From contig NZ_JQML01000001.1 of NCBI RefSeq assembly GCF_000744705.1, positions 7,202,017-7,266,016 on the forward strand: DNA of 64,000 bases, in the 5' to 3' direction. Position 1 is the first letter of the stretch. Each line of letters begins with the position of its first letter. A program made the position numbers and the translations under genes. The notes below the pieces were generated by a model. It was not told the DNA's origin. It ran no database searches and worked only from the letters and a program-made list of their open reading frames with translations. Shown piece by piece: positions 9,898 to 18,312 of this stretch. Source of the stretch: Streptacidiphilus albus JL83. GTDB taxonomy: Bacteria > Actinomycetota > Actinomycetes > Streptomycetales > Streptomycetaceae.

Positions 9898-11312
9898 GCG
9901 ACACGCCGTTCGATGCTGCGGCGGTCACGCCGCGAGGGCTGTCGCGGGCGGCGGGGGACGGCGGCCCGGCCGCGCCGGTGCGGATACTGCACCTCGGCCT
10001 CGGCAACTTCTTCCGCGCCCACCAGGCCTGGTACACCGCGCACGCGCCGGACGCCGCCGACTGGGGCATCGCCGCCTTCAGCGGCTCCCGGCCCGACCTG
10101 CCCGAGGCGCTGGCCGCGCAGGACGGCCTCTACACCCTGGTCACCCGGGGCGCCGACGGTGACCGCAGCGAGGTCCTGGCCGGGCTGTCCGCCGTCCACC
10201 CCGGCGGCGACCACGGCGCCTGGCTGGGGTACTGGCGACTGCCCGCGCTCGCGGTGGTCACCCTGACCGTCACCGAGGCCGGCTACACCCGCCGCGCCGA
10301 CGGCGGGCTCGACACCGACCGGCCGGAGGTCGCCGCCGACCTCGCCGCGCTGCGCGCCGACCCGCTCGCGCCGGTCCGCACCGCCGTGGCCCGGCTGCTG
10401 GCCGGCCTCGCCGCCCGCCGCGCGGCCGGACTCGGGCCGGTCGCGCTGGTCCCCTGCGACAACCTGCCGGCCAACGGCACGGTCCTGGCCCGGCTGCTCC
10501 GCGAGGCCGCCGCGCAGGTCGGCGGCGAGCCCTTCGCCGAAGCGGTCGGGAGCGGCGCGGCCTGCGTGACCACCATGGTCGACCGGATCACCCCGGCCAC
10601 CACCGACGCCGACCGGGCGGACCTCGCCGCAGCGGGCGGGATCGCGGACGCGGCGCCGGTGCTCACCGAGCCCTTCAGCGAATGGGTGCTCAGCGGCGGT
10701 TTCCCGGCCGGACGCCCGGACTGGGAGCGGGCCGGCGCCCGGCTGGTGGACGACGTCACGCCCTACGAGGAGCGCAAGCTCTGGCTGCTCAACGGCGCGC
10801 ACTCGCTGCTCGCCTACGCGGGCGGCATCCGGGGCCACGCCACCGTCGCCGAGGCCGTCGCCGACCCCGAGTGCCGCCGCTGGACGGAGCAGTGGTGGAC
10901 CGAGGCCGCCGCCCGGCTGCGGCTGCCCGCCGAGGAGTCGGACGCCTACCGGGCGGCGCTGCTGGAACGCTTCGGCAACCCGCGCATCCGGCACGCGCTG
11001 GCGCAGATCGCCGCCGACGGCTCGCAGAAGCTGCCGGTCCGGATCCTGCCGGTGCTGCGCCGCGAGCGGGCCGCCGGACGGATGCCGGCGGGGGCGGTAC
11101 GGGTCCTGGCCGCCTGGCTGGCGCACCTGCGCGGCTTCGGCGCGCCGGTCAGGGACGCGGGCGCCGAGCCGCTGCTGCCGACCGCGCGCGGACCGCTGCC
11201 CGACGCCGTCCGGGGCGTCCTCGCCGCGCTGGACCCGGCGCTGGGCGGCGACGCGGCGCTGGCGGCGGCCGTGCTCGCGGCCGTGCGCGCCGACTTCCCG
11301 GAGGCGTGCTGA
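9894..11312 (+). CDS. uxuB: Mannitol dehydrogenase family protein, probable fructuronate reductase
   Basis: A 472-aa long-chain polyol dehydrogenase. The N-terminus has the nucleotide-binding motif LHLGLGNFFRAHQAWYT, the middle has CDNLPANG, and the catalytic segment KLWLLNGAHS shows the family's Lys-x4-Asn-x2-His signature. With uxaC coupled upstream, the expected reaction is NADH-dependent reduction of D-fructuronate to D-mannonate; D-tagaturonate to D-altronate is the alternative, because the two reductases cannot be told apart by eye. The GTG start at 9894 overlaps the uxaC stop. No mannonate or altronate dehydratase follows. Downstream is an unrelated leftward gene. Confidence 0.88.
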   Translation: MSDTPFDAAAVTPRGLSRAAGDGGPAAPVRILHLGLGNFFRAHQAWYTAHAPDAADWGIAAFSGSRPDLPEALAAQDGLYTLVTRGADGDRSEVLAGLSAVHPGGDHGAWLGYWRLPALAVVTLTVTEAGYTRRADGGLDTDRPEVAADLAALRADPLAPVRTAVARLLAGLAARRAAGLGPVALVPCDNLPANGTVLARLLREAAAQVGGEPFAEAVGSGAACVTTMVDRITPATTDADRADLAAAGGIADAAPVLTEPFSEWVLSGGFPAGRPDWERAGARLVDDVTPYEERKLWLLNGAHSLLAYAGGIRGHATVAEAVADPECRRWTEQWWTEAAARLRLPAEESDAYRAALLERFGNPRIRHALAQIAADGSQKLPVRILPVLRRERAAGRMPAGAVRVLAAWLAHLRGFGAPVRDAGAEPLLPTARGPLPDAVRGVLAALDPALGGDAALAAAVLAAVRADFPEAC

Positions 11313-11406
11313 CCGGCCCGGCCGGTGGGCCGCCCGGTCGCCTGGCCGCCTGGCCGCCTGGCCGGTGGGCCGGTGGGCGCGGCGGTCAGCAGCCGATCCG
11401 GCCCGC

Positions 11407-12306
11407 TCAGGCCGGGCGGCCGTCGAAGCGGAGCCGGACGGCCTGCTCCAGGCTGAGGCCGGTGGCCTCCTCCTCCGGCTCCAGGAACCCGTGGACCAGG
11501 GCCAGCGCGACCGGGCCGACCACGGAGCGGCGGTCGACGTGGTCGACGACGTCCGCGTCGGGGTCGCCCATCGCGCGCAGGATCGCGCCGTCGGTGGCGG
11601 CCGAGAGCGCGTCGGCGAGGTCGTCCAGGGTCAGCCCCGGGCGCAGCCGCAGCCCGCGCTCGCGGATCACCGTGGCGTAGAGCTCCTTCCAGGAGGCCAG
11701 ATAGCCCTGGTAGACCCGGGAGACGGCCAGGCCGACCACCCCGTCCCCGGCGGCGGTGGTCATCAGCGCGAGGCTGAACCGGACCGAGGTCAGGCTCAAC
11801 CCCTCGGCGGTGTGCCGGTAGGCGGTCTCCAGCACGGCCCGGACGAAGTCCGGCCCGTTGACCAGCAGTTCGGTGTCCCGGGCGCGCTTGGCCCGGTACC
11901 CGGGGCGGTAGTTCTCCAGCCACACCGCGAAGTTGATCAGATCGGCGATGAAGTTGGCGTGCGCGCCCCAGCGGTCCCGCAGCGTGGCCACGGTGCCCTG
12001 CCGGGGGAAGGGCGCCGGATTGCCGGACACCTCGGCGGCCACCGCCCGCTGCGACACGAAGCCGAGCAACGGCGTCTCGACGTGGGCGTGCTGCCGGGCT
12101 CCGGGGCCGAAGTGCCGCTCCAGCAGCCGCATTCCGGCACACAGGTACCCGGCGGTGACCGGGTCGTTCGCGATCCGGTAACGCCCCACCCTGGTACGCC
12201 GGTTGAGATGCCGGAGCACCCCGGACAGATCCCGGTCGTAGGGCCGGGGCAACTGCCGCTTGGTGAACTTCAGCCAGGCGGCCCGCGGTTCGTCGTCGTT
12301 TGCCAT
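11407..12306 (-). CDS. Conserved hypothetical protein, mostly helical
   Basis: A 299-aa protein I do not recognise. The start MANDDEPRAAWLKFTKRQLP at ATG 12306 is chosen because the upstream open frame (to 13077) runs across the ferredoxin-like gene in another frame. There is no signal peptide and no membrane segment. The C-terminal third (LTLDDLADALSAATDGAILR) resembles the C-terminal ligand-binding helices of TetR-type regulators, but no N-terminal helix-turn-helix is evident, so a DNA-binding role is not claimed. It converges with uxuB and is followed upstream by the ferredoxin-like gene in the same direction (57 bp gap), possibly as a two-gene transcript. Confidence 0.6.
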   Translation of the reverse strand: MANDDEPRAAWLKFTKRQLPRPYDRDLSGVLRHLNRRTRVGRYRIANDPVTAGYLCAGMRLLERHFGPGARQHAHVETPLLGFVSQRAVAAEVSGNPAPFPRQGTVATLRDRWGAHANFIADLINFAVWLENYRPGYRAKRARDTELLVNGPDFVRAVLETAYRHTAEGLSLTSVRFSLALMTTAAGDGVVGLAVSRVYQGYLASWKELYATVIRERGLRLRPGLTLDDLADALSAATDGAILRAMGDPDADVVDHVDRRSVVGPVALALVHGFLEPEEEATGLSLEQAVRLRFDGRPA

Positions 12307-12362
12307 GTCTGGATGGTGACCCCGACGCCGCCGGGACGACAGCCGCGCAGCTGCGCGGAATG

Positions 12363-12788
12363 TCAGTCGCCGTCCAGCGCCGCGCGGACCCGGCGGGACG
12401 GGTTGATGACGTAGAGGTCCAGGATGTCCGGCGGCGCGGCGAGGCCGGGTCCGCCGGCCTCCACCCAGGCGGATATGTCGGCGGCGGCGTCGGGGTCGTT
12501 CACCAGCCCGAGCCACACCGGACGTCCGCCCGCCCGGCGTCCCTCGGGGGAGGGCTGGACGACGATGACGTTGGCGTGCTCGCAGGCGTCCAGGCAGTCC
12601 ACCCGCCGGACCAGGGCCACCCCCGCCAGGGAGCTGCGCAGACCGTCCAGCTGCGCCTGGTGGTCCAGGCGCGGGACCTTGGCCGTCCCGCAGCAGCAGT
12701 CCCGACAGACCGTGACCGTGCAGCGGGCCGCGCCGGCCGACACGGCCCGGGCGTCGGAGCGGGCGTCGGAGCGGGAGAGTCGGCTCAA
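12363..12788 (-). CDS. (2Fe-2S) ferredoxin-domain protein (thioredoxin-like)
   Basis: A 141-aa protein with the cysteine spacing of thioredoxin-like [2Fe-2S] ferredoxins: TVCRDCCCGT near the N-terminus, then RRVDCLDACEHANVIVV about 40 residues later. It probably acts as a small electron carrier or cluster-binding protein. The start is not obvious: there is no ATG in the frame. TTG at 12788 has a well-placed GAAGGA ribosome site 6 bp upstream; GTG 12743 is the fallback and would still retain all cysteines. It lies upstream of the 299-aa gene on the same strand. Confidence 0.7.
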   Translation of the reverse strand: MSRLSRSDARSDARAVSAGAARCTVTVCRDCCCGTAKVPRLDHQAQLDGLRSSLAGVALVRRVDCLDACEHANVIVVQPSPEGRRAGGRPVWLGLVNDPDAAADISAWVEAGGPGLAAPPDILDLYVINPSRRVRAALDGD

Positions 12789-12932
12789 CGGTTGTCCTTC
12801 GTGAAGTCCTTCGTGCCGGTCCGGTCCGGACGATCCTCCCAGCCCGGGGCAGGGTGGACGACGCCGGGGTGGGCCCCGTCGCGGAGGGAATCCGGTGGCG
12901 GGCGGGCGACGCGGTGGAGAGGATGGTGGGCA

Positions 12933-13862
12933 ATGACCTCCTACCCGGAACCCGCACGCACCGACCCCGACACCACCTCCCGCGACTCGCTCCGGGGCCT
13001 GGCCGTCGGCGACGCCTTCGGCGCCCAGCACTTCGTCCCGGAGAACCTTCCGGTCCTGCGTCGGCACGAACTGCCACCGGGCCCCTGGCCCTGGACCGAC
13101 GACACCGAGATGGCCTGCTCGGTCCACCGCAGCCAGGCCCGCTCCGGACGGCTGGACCAGGACGCCCTCGCCCGCTCCTTCGCCCTCCACCACGACTTCG
13201 ACCGGGGCTACGGCCCGGCGATGAACCGGATGCTCCGTCTGGTCCGCCAGGGCGGCGACTGGCGCGAGCTGGCCGCCGGTCTGTTCGAAGGCCAGGGCTC
13301 CTGGGGCAACGGCGCGGCGATGCGGGTGGCCCCGCTCGGCGCCCGCCATCCCGGCGACCCCGCCCGCGCCGCGCGCGAGGCGGCGCTGTCCGCCGCCGTG
13401 ACCCATACCCACCCCGAGGCGGTCGCCGGGGCCGTCGCGGTGGCGGTCGCGGCGAGCCGGGCCGCGTCCGGCCGCAGCGGCTCCGTCGAAGGCGCTGACC
13501 TGCTCGACACGGTGCTGGAGCACACCCCGCCCGGCCAGGTCCGCGACGGCGTCGCCGAGGCCCGCGCGCTGCTGGAGGAGCCGCACGTCGATCTGGCCGC
13601 CCACCGCCTCGGGAACGGCCGCCGGGTCAGCGCGGTGGACACGGTGCCGTTCACCCTCTGGTGCGCGGCCCGGAACCTGACGGACTATCGGTCGGCCCTC
13701 CTGGACACGGCCTCGGCCGGTGGCGACGTGGACACCACCTGCGCGATCGTCGGCGGCATCGTCGCCGCCCGCGTCGGCGCCGACGGCATCCCGCCCGCCT
13801 GGCGCGAGCACACCGAGCCCCTCCCGGCCTGGCTGGACGACCCCGCCGACGAGCCCTGCTGA
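12933..13862 (+). CDS. ADP-ribosylglycohydrolase family protein
   Basis: A 309-aa macro-ADP-ribosylhydrolase of the DraG/ARH fold, which removes ADP-ribose from proteins or small acceptors. Characteristic motifs are LRGLAVGDAFGAQHF (N-terminus), the Mg-binding WTDDTEMA (about residues 50-57), GSWGNGAAMRVAPLGARH, and the second metal motif GGDVDTTCAIVGGIVAARVG near the C-terminus, with all key acidic residues present. I start at ATG 12933, 3 bp after a GGTGGG stretch; the frame is open far upstream but antisense to other genes there. It stands alone, and ends at a strong hairpin. Confidence 0.88.
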   Translation: MTSYPEPARTDPDTTSRDSLRGLAVGDAFGAQHFVPENLPVLRRHELPPGPWPWTDDTEMACSVHRSQARSGRLDQDALARSFALHHDFDRGYGPAMNRMLRLVRQGGDWRELAAGLFEGQGSWGNGAAMRVAPLGARHPGDPARAAREAALSAAVTHTHPEAVAGAVAVAVAASRAASGRSGSVEGADLLDTVLEHTPPGQVRDGVAEARALLEEPHVDLAAHRLGNGRRVSAVDTVPFTLWCAARNLTDYRSALLDTASAGGDVDTTCAIVGGIVAARVGADGIPPAWREHTEPLPAWLDDPADEPC

Positions 13863-13917
13863 CCGCTCGACCCTTCGGCCGGGCAGGCCGCCGGGCAGCA
13901 GGCCGCCGGGCAGCAGG

Positions 13918-13955
13918 CCGCCGGCGCCGGGGGTCTGTCCGGCCGGCGCCGGCGG
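13918..13955. terminator. Bidirectional hairpin terminator
   Basis: Perfect 13-bp stem CCGCCGGCGCCGG / CCGGCGCCGGCGG around a 12-nt loop, in the gap between the converging ADP-ribosylglycohydrolase and fasciclin genes. No U-tract, as is common in high-GC actinomycetes. Just before it is a short GCCGCCGGGCAGCAG direct repeat. Confidence 0.65.
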
Positions 13956-14001
13956 CGTATCGGGGAGCGACGGTCGGTCGCCCCAGCTCTTCGGCATCGG
14001 G

Positions 14002-14616
14002 TCAGGTCTTGGGCATCAGGACCGTGTCGATGATGTAGACCGTCGCGTTGGCGGTGTGGACGTCGCCGCACTGGACCGTCGCGGTGGTGTTCACCTTGAA
14101 GTTCTGGCCGGAGCCGGTGACCGTGAGGGTGCTGCCCTCCAGGGTCTTGTGGGTGCCCGCCAGCGCGCTCGGGGAGAGCTGGCCGGGCAGCACGTGATAG
14201 GTGAGGATCTTGGTGAGTTCGGCCTTGTTGGCCAGCACCGAGTTCAGCGTCGCCGTGGGGATCTTCGCGAACGCGGCGTTGTCCGGCGCGAAGACGGTGA
14301 TGTTCTTGGCCGAGTTGAGGGTGTCGACCAGCCCGGCCTTCTGCACCGCTGTCACCAGGGTCGACAGCTGCGGGTTGTTGGAGGCCGCGGTGGCGACCGG
14401 ATCCATGGCCATGCCGCCGAAGCTGCCGGAGCCGGTGCTGGGCACCTTGGCGCAGCCGGGGCCGAACGGTGCGGCGCTGCTGGTGGCGGTGGTTCGGACA
14501 GCGGCCGACGGAGCCGCCACCGCGGCGGCGGCGGTACTGCCGACCAGGCCGAAGGCCAGGGCGCCGGCGGCCAGGAGGGCCGCCAGTGAGGAGTTGCGCT
14601 TGCCGGTGATTGCCAT
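14002..14616 (-). CDS. Secreted fasciclin (FAS1) domain protein
   Basis: A 204-aa exported protein with an N-terminal signal peptide (residues 1 to about 35: Lys/Arg, then LAALLAAGALAFGLVGSTAAAA). A single FAS1 domain fills the rest: NPQLSTLVTAVQKAGLVDTL, NITVFAPDNAAFAKIP (the conserved H1 box), YHVLPGQLSP (H2 box) and a C-terminal VYIIDTVLMP. Fasciclins act as extracellular adhesion or matrix proteins. It lies 59 bp downstream of the molybdopterin oxidoreductase, probably in one operon; FAS1 proteins paired with an exported oxidoreductase are also seen in the mycobacterial SigK/MPT70-MPT83 region, though no sigma or anti-sigma gene is present here. Confidence 0.88.
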   Translation of the reverse strand: MAITGKRNSSLAALLAAGALAFGLVGSTAAAAVAAPSAAVRTTATSSAAPFGPGCAKVPSTGSGSFGGMAMDPVATAASNNPQLSTLVTAVQKAGLVDTLNSAKNITVFAPDNAAFAKIPTATLNSVLANKAELTKILTYHVLPGQLSPSALAGTHKTLEGSTLTVTGSGQNFKVNTTATVQCGDVHTANATVYIIDTVLMPKT

Positions 14617-14675
14617 CGGGAGTCACTTCCTTCGATAGTCGAGAACGGTGATGGTGGGAGAAGCGGGGGAGTCGG

Positions 14676-16256
14676 TCAGCCGACGGTGACCACGACGCTG
14701 TGCCAGCCCGTGGCCCCCGAGGGGAAGGGCGGGGCACTGGCCTGCGGTTGGACGGCGCCGGTGCCGTCGGTCGCGCGGACCTCCAGGGTGTGGAGGCCGG
14801 GTGCGGCGCCGGTCCAGTGGAGGGTCCACTGCCGCCAGACGTCCGGGCTGACGGCGGTGGCGAGGTCGGCCTCCGACCAGGGGCCGCCGTCCACCCGGAC
14901 CTCGACGGCGGAGATGCCGCGGTGGGTCGCCCAGGCGGTGCCGGCCACGGTCACCGTCCCGGTCGGGAGCTGTGCCAGCGGGGCCGGGACCTCGATCCGG
15001 GAGGCGGTCTTCACCGTTCCGGTGCGGTCCCAGCCGCGGTGGACCCAGTACGGGTCGTAGGCGGCGAAGGTGGTGACCTCCAGGTCGGTCAGCCACTTGG
15101 TCGCCGAGGTGTAGCCGTACAGGCCGGGGACCACCGAGCGGCAGGGGAAGCCGTGGGCGACCGGCAGCGGCGCCCCGTCCATGCCGACCGCCAGCAGCGC
15201 GGTCCGGCCGTCCAGCACCAGGTCCAGCGGTGAGCCGATGGTCATGCCGTCGCTGGAGCGGCCCACGAGCTGCTGCGAACCCGGCCGGACGCCCGCCTCG
15301 CGCAGCAGCGCGGGCAGCGATGCGCCCAGCCACCGGGCGGTGCTCACATAGGGGCCGCCGACCTGGTTGGAGACGCAGGACAGGGTGTGGTCCAGCTCGA
15401 CCAGCGGACGGTGCAGCAGGTCGTCGAAGGACAGCTCCAGCGGGTGGTCGACCATCCCGTGGACCCGGAGGGTCCAGTCCGCCGGGGCCACCTGGGGGAG
15501 CGTCAGGTCGATGTCGACGCGGTAGAAGTCCGCGACGGGGGTGGTGAACGGGGAGAGTCCGGCGACGTCCGGGTGCGCGGCGGCCGGGATCGGCGGCAGC
15601 GGGTGCACCGCCCTGGGCAGGTGGACGGCGGCGCGGGCGGCGGCCACGTTGTAGCGGGCGGCGGTCAGCGCCCGTCCGGCCGTCTCGGCGACGGCCGCGA
15701 ACACGGCGGTGCCGACCAGCGCCAGCAGGAAGCCCCGGCGGTCCAGCGCGCCCCGGGGCGCGGCCGCCGCGGTGGCCTTCGCGGTCGTGGCGTTGGGCGT
15801 CGTGGGTGTGGCGGCATCGGCGGCCGGGCGGCCGACCGGGGCCCGCCGGATCAGCAGCCACAACGCGGCGGCGCCCACCGCGCCGGCCACCAGCGAGGGG
15901 ACGAGAGAGGCCTGCCGGGAGCTCGCGGCCCAAGCGCCGACCCCGGCCAGCAGCACGAACAGGGCGAGGCCCAGCCGCCGCCACCGCAGCGCCAGCACTC
16001 CCGCCAGCAGCGCGATGACCAGCATGGTCGCGTAGATCCCGGCCAGCAGCACGGTCTTGTCGTGGGTGCCGAAGTGCTGGACGGCGAAGTCCTTCAGCCA
16101 GGTCGGGGTCAGATTGATCGCGGCAGACCCGACGGCGATCACCGGGGCACTGGAGGGCCCGGTGAAGGCCGCCGTCAGGTCGCCCGCCGCCAGAGCCGCG
16201 GCGGCCGATCCGAGACCGGTCGCGGCTCCCACAGCAGCCGTGCGCACCTTGCCCAC
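14676..16256 (-). CDS. Membrane-anchored molybdopterin-dependent oxidoreductase (sulfite-oxidase/YedY-like)
   Basis: A 526-aa protein with about four N-terminal membrane helices (residues 1-175, including TVLLAGIYATMLVIALLAGVLAL and LFVLLAGVGAWAAS), an anchor, then a sulfite-oxidase-type molybdopterin domain (about 230-420). The Mo-ligand Cys lies in LDHTLSCVSNQVGG, and GFPCRSVVPGLYG follows. A C-terminal Mo-co dimerisation domain (about 430-526) ends in the usual Ig-like WHSVVVTVG. The electron acceptor and substrate are unknown; repair of oxidised methionine or sulfoxide reduction in the envelope is a common role. Upstream gene of the fasciclin operon, divergent from hbd. Confidence 0.85.
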   Translation of the reverse strand: MGKVRTAAVGAATGLGSAAAALAAGDLTAAFTGPSSAPVIAVGSAAINLTPTWLKDFAVQHFGTHDKTVLLAGIYATMLVIALLAGVLALRWRRLGLALFVLLAGVGAWAASSRQASLVPSLVAGAVGAAALWLLIRRAPVGRPAADAATPTTPNATTAKATAAAAPRGALDRRGFLLALVGTAVFAAVAETAGRALTAARYNVAAARAAVHLPRAVHPLPPIPAAAHPDVAGLSPFTTPVADFYRVDIDLTLPQVAPADWTLRVHGMVDHPLELSFDDLLHRPLVELDHTLSCVSNQVGGPYVSTARWLGASLPALLREAGVRPGSQQLVGRSSDGMTIGSPLDLVLDGRTALLAVGMDGAPLPVAHGFPCRSVVPGLYGYTSATKWLTDLEVTTFAAYDPYWVHRGWDRTGTVKTASRIEVPAPLAQLPTGTVTVAGTAWATHRGISAVEVRVDGGPWSEADLATAVSPDVWRQWTLHWTGAAPGLHTLEVRATDGTGAVQPQASAPPFPSGATGWHSVVVTVG

Positions 16257-16315
16257 AAAGGTGATTCGGGACCGATCGAGCTGCGGACGGGTCCGGATCG
16301 GACAAATGCGCCCAG

Positions 16316-16437
16316 GGGTACTGAGTTCCCTTCGGATCGGGCGTCGGGCGGGACGCCGTTCCCATGGCGGGTGGGCCCTCGGGCGTCACCCGCACCCCGA
16401 AGGGAACGCAGTTCCTTGTTCGATGGCACTGAGTGCC
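16316..16437. promoter_or_regulatory. Divergent control region with mirrored elements and a GGCACTGAGTGCC operator
   Basis: Between the molybdopterin oxidoreductase (start 16256) and hbd (start 16493). Two copies of ACTGNGTTCCCTTCGG face each other: 16320-16335 on the plus strand and 16397-16412 on the minus strand, with an exact 11-bp core (GTTCCCTTCGG / CCGAAGGGAAC). The left copy forms the near-palindrome GGGTACTGAGTTCCC (16316-16330). A separate, almost perfect palindrome, GGCACTGAGTGCC, sits at 16425-16437, 55 bp before hbd, and is identical to one upstream of etfB. Confidence 0.6.
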
Positions 16438-16492
16438 GTATTGTCTCCGCGTGTCGAAGTGACGCGCCCGAGGGCGCGCGGAGAGGCGTGGC

Positions 16493-17380
16493 ATGAGCGG
16501 GAACCTGTCGGAGCGGCAGTCGATCGAGCGGGTCGGCGTCGTCGGCTGCGGGCAGATGGGGGCCGGCATCGCCGAGGTCTGCGCCCGGGCCGGAGTTGAC
16601 GTCAGAGTCGCCGAGTCCGACCTCGCCGCCGCCGAACGCGGTCGCGCCCGGATCGAGGCCTCGTTCGCCAAGGCGGTCAAGCGCGGCAAGCTCGCCGAGG
16701 CCGAGGCCGAGGCGGCCTACGGCCGGATCGCCTTCAGCGCCGACCTGCAGGACCTGGCCGACCGTCAACTGGTGATCGAGGCCGTGGCCGAGCAGGAGCA
16801 GGCCAAGACCAGCGTCCTGGCCGCACTCGACCGGATCGTCACTGACCCGGAGGCGATCCTGGCCTCCAACACCTCCTCCATCCCGATCATGCGGCTGGGC
16901 ACCGCCACCACCCGGCCCGGACAGGTCATCGGGATCCACTTCTTCAACCCGGTGCCGGTCCTGCCCCTGGTCGAGCTCGTGCCCTCGCTGCTCACTTCCG
17001 AGTCCACCCGCGAGCGGGCCGGGCACTTCGTCACCGAGCGGCTCGGCAAGCGCGCCGTCCCGGCCCGCGACCGGGCCGGATTCGTGGTCAACGCCCTGCT
17101 CATCCCGTACCTGCTGGCGGCCGTGCGGATGGCCGAGTCCGGCTTCGCGGCGCCCCAGGACATCGACGACGGCATGGTGCTGGGCTGCGCCCACCCCATG
17201 GGACCGCTCCGGTTGGCGGACCTGATCGGTCTGGACACCGTCCGGGCCGCCGCCGAGGCGATGTACGAGGAATTCAAGGAGCCCCTCTACACGCCGCCTG
17301 CGCTGCTGTTGCGGATGGTCGAGGCCGGCCAGCTGGGGCGCAAGAGCGGTCGTGGATTCTACGAGTACGCCACGGCCTGA
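16493..17380 (+). CDS. 3-hydroxybutyryl-CoA dehydrogenase
   Basis: A 295-aa NAD-dependent (S)-3-hydroxyacyl-CoA dehydrogenase of fatty-acid or aromatic (phenylacetate) degradation, or acetoacetyl-CoA reduction in reverse. The NAD fold reads VGVVGCGQMGAGIAEVCARAG (about residues 13-33). The catalytic block is NTSSIPIMRLG, then GIHFFNPVPVLPLVELV with the active His. The C-terminal helical domain ends GRKSGRGFYEY. The length matches single-domain Hbd/PaaH/FadB2 proteins. It is followed after 26 bp by an OB-fold gene on the same strand, and shares its operator with etfBA. Confidence 0.92.
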   Translation: MSGNLSERQSIERVGVVGCGQMGAGIAEVCARAGVDVRVAESDLAAAERGRARIEASFAKAVKRGKLAEAEAEAAYGRIAFSADLQDLADRQLVIEAVAEQEQAKTSVLAALDRIVTDPEAILASNTSSIPIMRLGTATTRPGQVIGIHFFNPVPVLPLVELVPSLLTSESTRERAGHFVTERLGKRAVPARDRAGFVVNALLIPYLLAAVRMAESGFAAPQDIDDGMVLGCAHPMGPLRLADLIGLDTVRAAAEAMYEEFKEPLYTPPALLLRMVEAGQLGRKSGRGFYEYATA

Positions 17381-17406
17381 TCGGCCACCGAGAGCCGGAG
17401 TTGACG

Positions 17407-17811
17407 ATGGATTCCTCGACCGCCACCGATGTGTTCCGCGAGACTTCGACCCGGGAGGCCGGGCCGCAGCAGGCCGCCCCCGCCGGAGCGCCGGTGCTGC
17501 ACTACCGACGCTGCCGCTGGTGCCGGTCGGCGACCCTGCACTCACGCTTCCTCTGCCCCTCGTGCGGGGCGACCGAGTTGGACGAGGCGGTCAGCGCCGG
17601 GCTCGGCGTGGTCAGTCGGCTGGGCGCGACGCGGGGTTCGTTCCAGCTGGTGCACCGGGTGCCGCACGCCTGCGTGGTCACCCTCGACGAGGGCTTCACC
17701 ATCACCGCCGTGCTGTCCGAGGACCGGCCCAGGGTGGTGCCGCTCGGCGCGCGCGTCGTCCTGCACGCCGAGGGCACCGGTCCCCGTTCGTTCGAGTTCC
17801 GGCTGGCCTGA
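17407..17811 (+). CDS. Zn-ribbon OB-fold (DUF35-type) protein
   Basis: A 134-aa protein with an N-terminal four-Cys zinc ribbon (CRWCRS...CPSCG, about residues 38-58) followed by an OB-fold. This is the DUF35 arrangement of acyl-CoA-associated partner proteins that accompany thiolases and hydratases. ATG 17407 is preceded by GGAG and preferred to the TTG two codons upstream. Position directly after hbd (26 bp) suggests it is an accessory protein for an acyl-CoA enzyme, though no thiolase is present here. The last codons run into a 15-bp tandem repeat array. Confidence 0.75.
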   Translation: MDSSTATDVFRETSTREAGPQQAAPAGAPVLHYRRCRWCRSATLHSRFLCPSCGATELDEAVSAGLGVVSRLGATRGSFQLVHRVPHACVVTLDEGFTITAVLSEDRPRVVPLGARVVLHAEGTGPRSFEFRLA

Positions 17812-17897
17812 CTGCTCTGAGCCTGACTGCTCTGAGCCTGACTGCTCTGAACCTCAGCGCTTCGAGCCTCAGCGCTCTGAGCCTCAGCGCTCTGAAG
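17808..17897. repeat. Six tandem 15-bp repeats
   Basis: Six consecutive 15-bp units beginning at the last codon of the OB-fold gene: three of type CTGACTGCTCTGAGC followed by three of type CTCAGCGCTCTGAGC with single changes. The rest of the gap to 18254 shows no convincing gene; a short frame starting at 18074 has no conserved features. Confidence 0.85.
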
Positions 17898-18254
17898 TCT
17901 TATTGCTCCGGGGCCCGACCGTCCTCCGCCCGGCGCGCGGGCGCTCCCGCCGGGACGTCGGCCGCCGGTCCGCCCTTCGGCGGTGCGTCTCAGTCCGTGC
18001 GCACCGACTGGTCCGGCGACGCCGGGCAACAGGTCGTGGGCGGTGGCCCCGAGGGCGGAGCCGAGGAGGGCCGATGAACGACGGGTGTGCGAAGACCCCG
18101 CCGGAGCCGCCGATGCCGATGCCGATGCCCGATGTTGATGGTCAGGCTGTGGGGCCCGCCCGGGGCCGCGCGGGGCTGTGTCACAGGCGTCCTCGCCACG
18201 CCGGCCCTGCCCGGCCTCGGCTGACGGCTGCAAGGCATGGTTCCAGGAACGTCG

Positions 18255-18288
18255 AGGGGCCCCGGCCGGGTGTGCGGTCGGGGCCCTT
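18255..18288 (-). terminator. Terminator hairpin of etfBA
   Basis: 14-bp stem AGGGGCCCCGGCCG / CGGTCGGGGCCCTT with a 6-nt loop (one G-T mismatch), 25 bp downstream of the etfA stop. Confidence 0.7.
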
Positions 18289-18312
18289 CGGGGTTGGGCT
18301 GGGCTGGTGGTG

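Noticed and set aside
18074..18240. Short frame starting at an ATG (MNDGCAKTPPEPPMPMP)
   Set aside because: Low complexity, no conserved pattern, and no supporting context.
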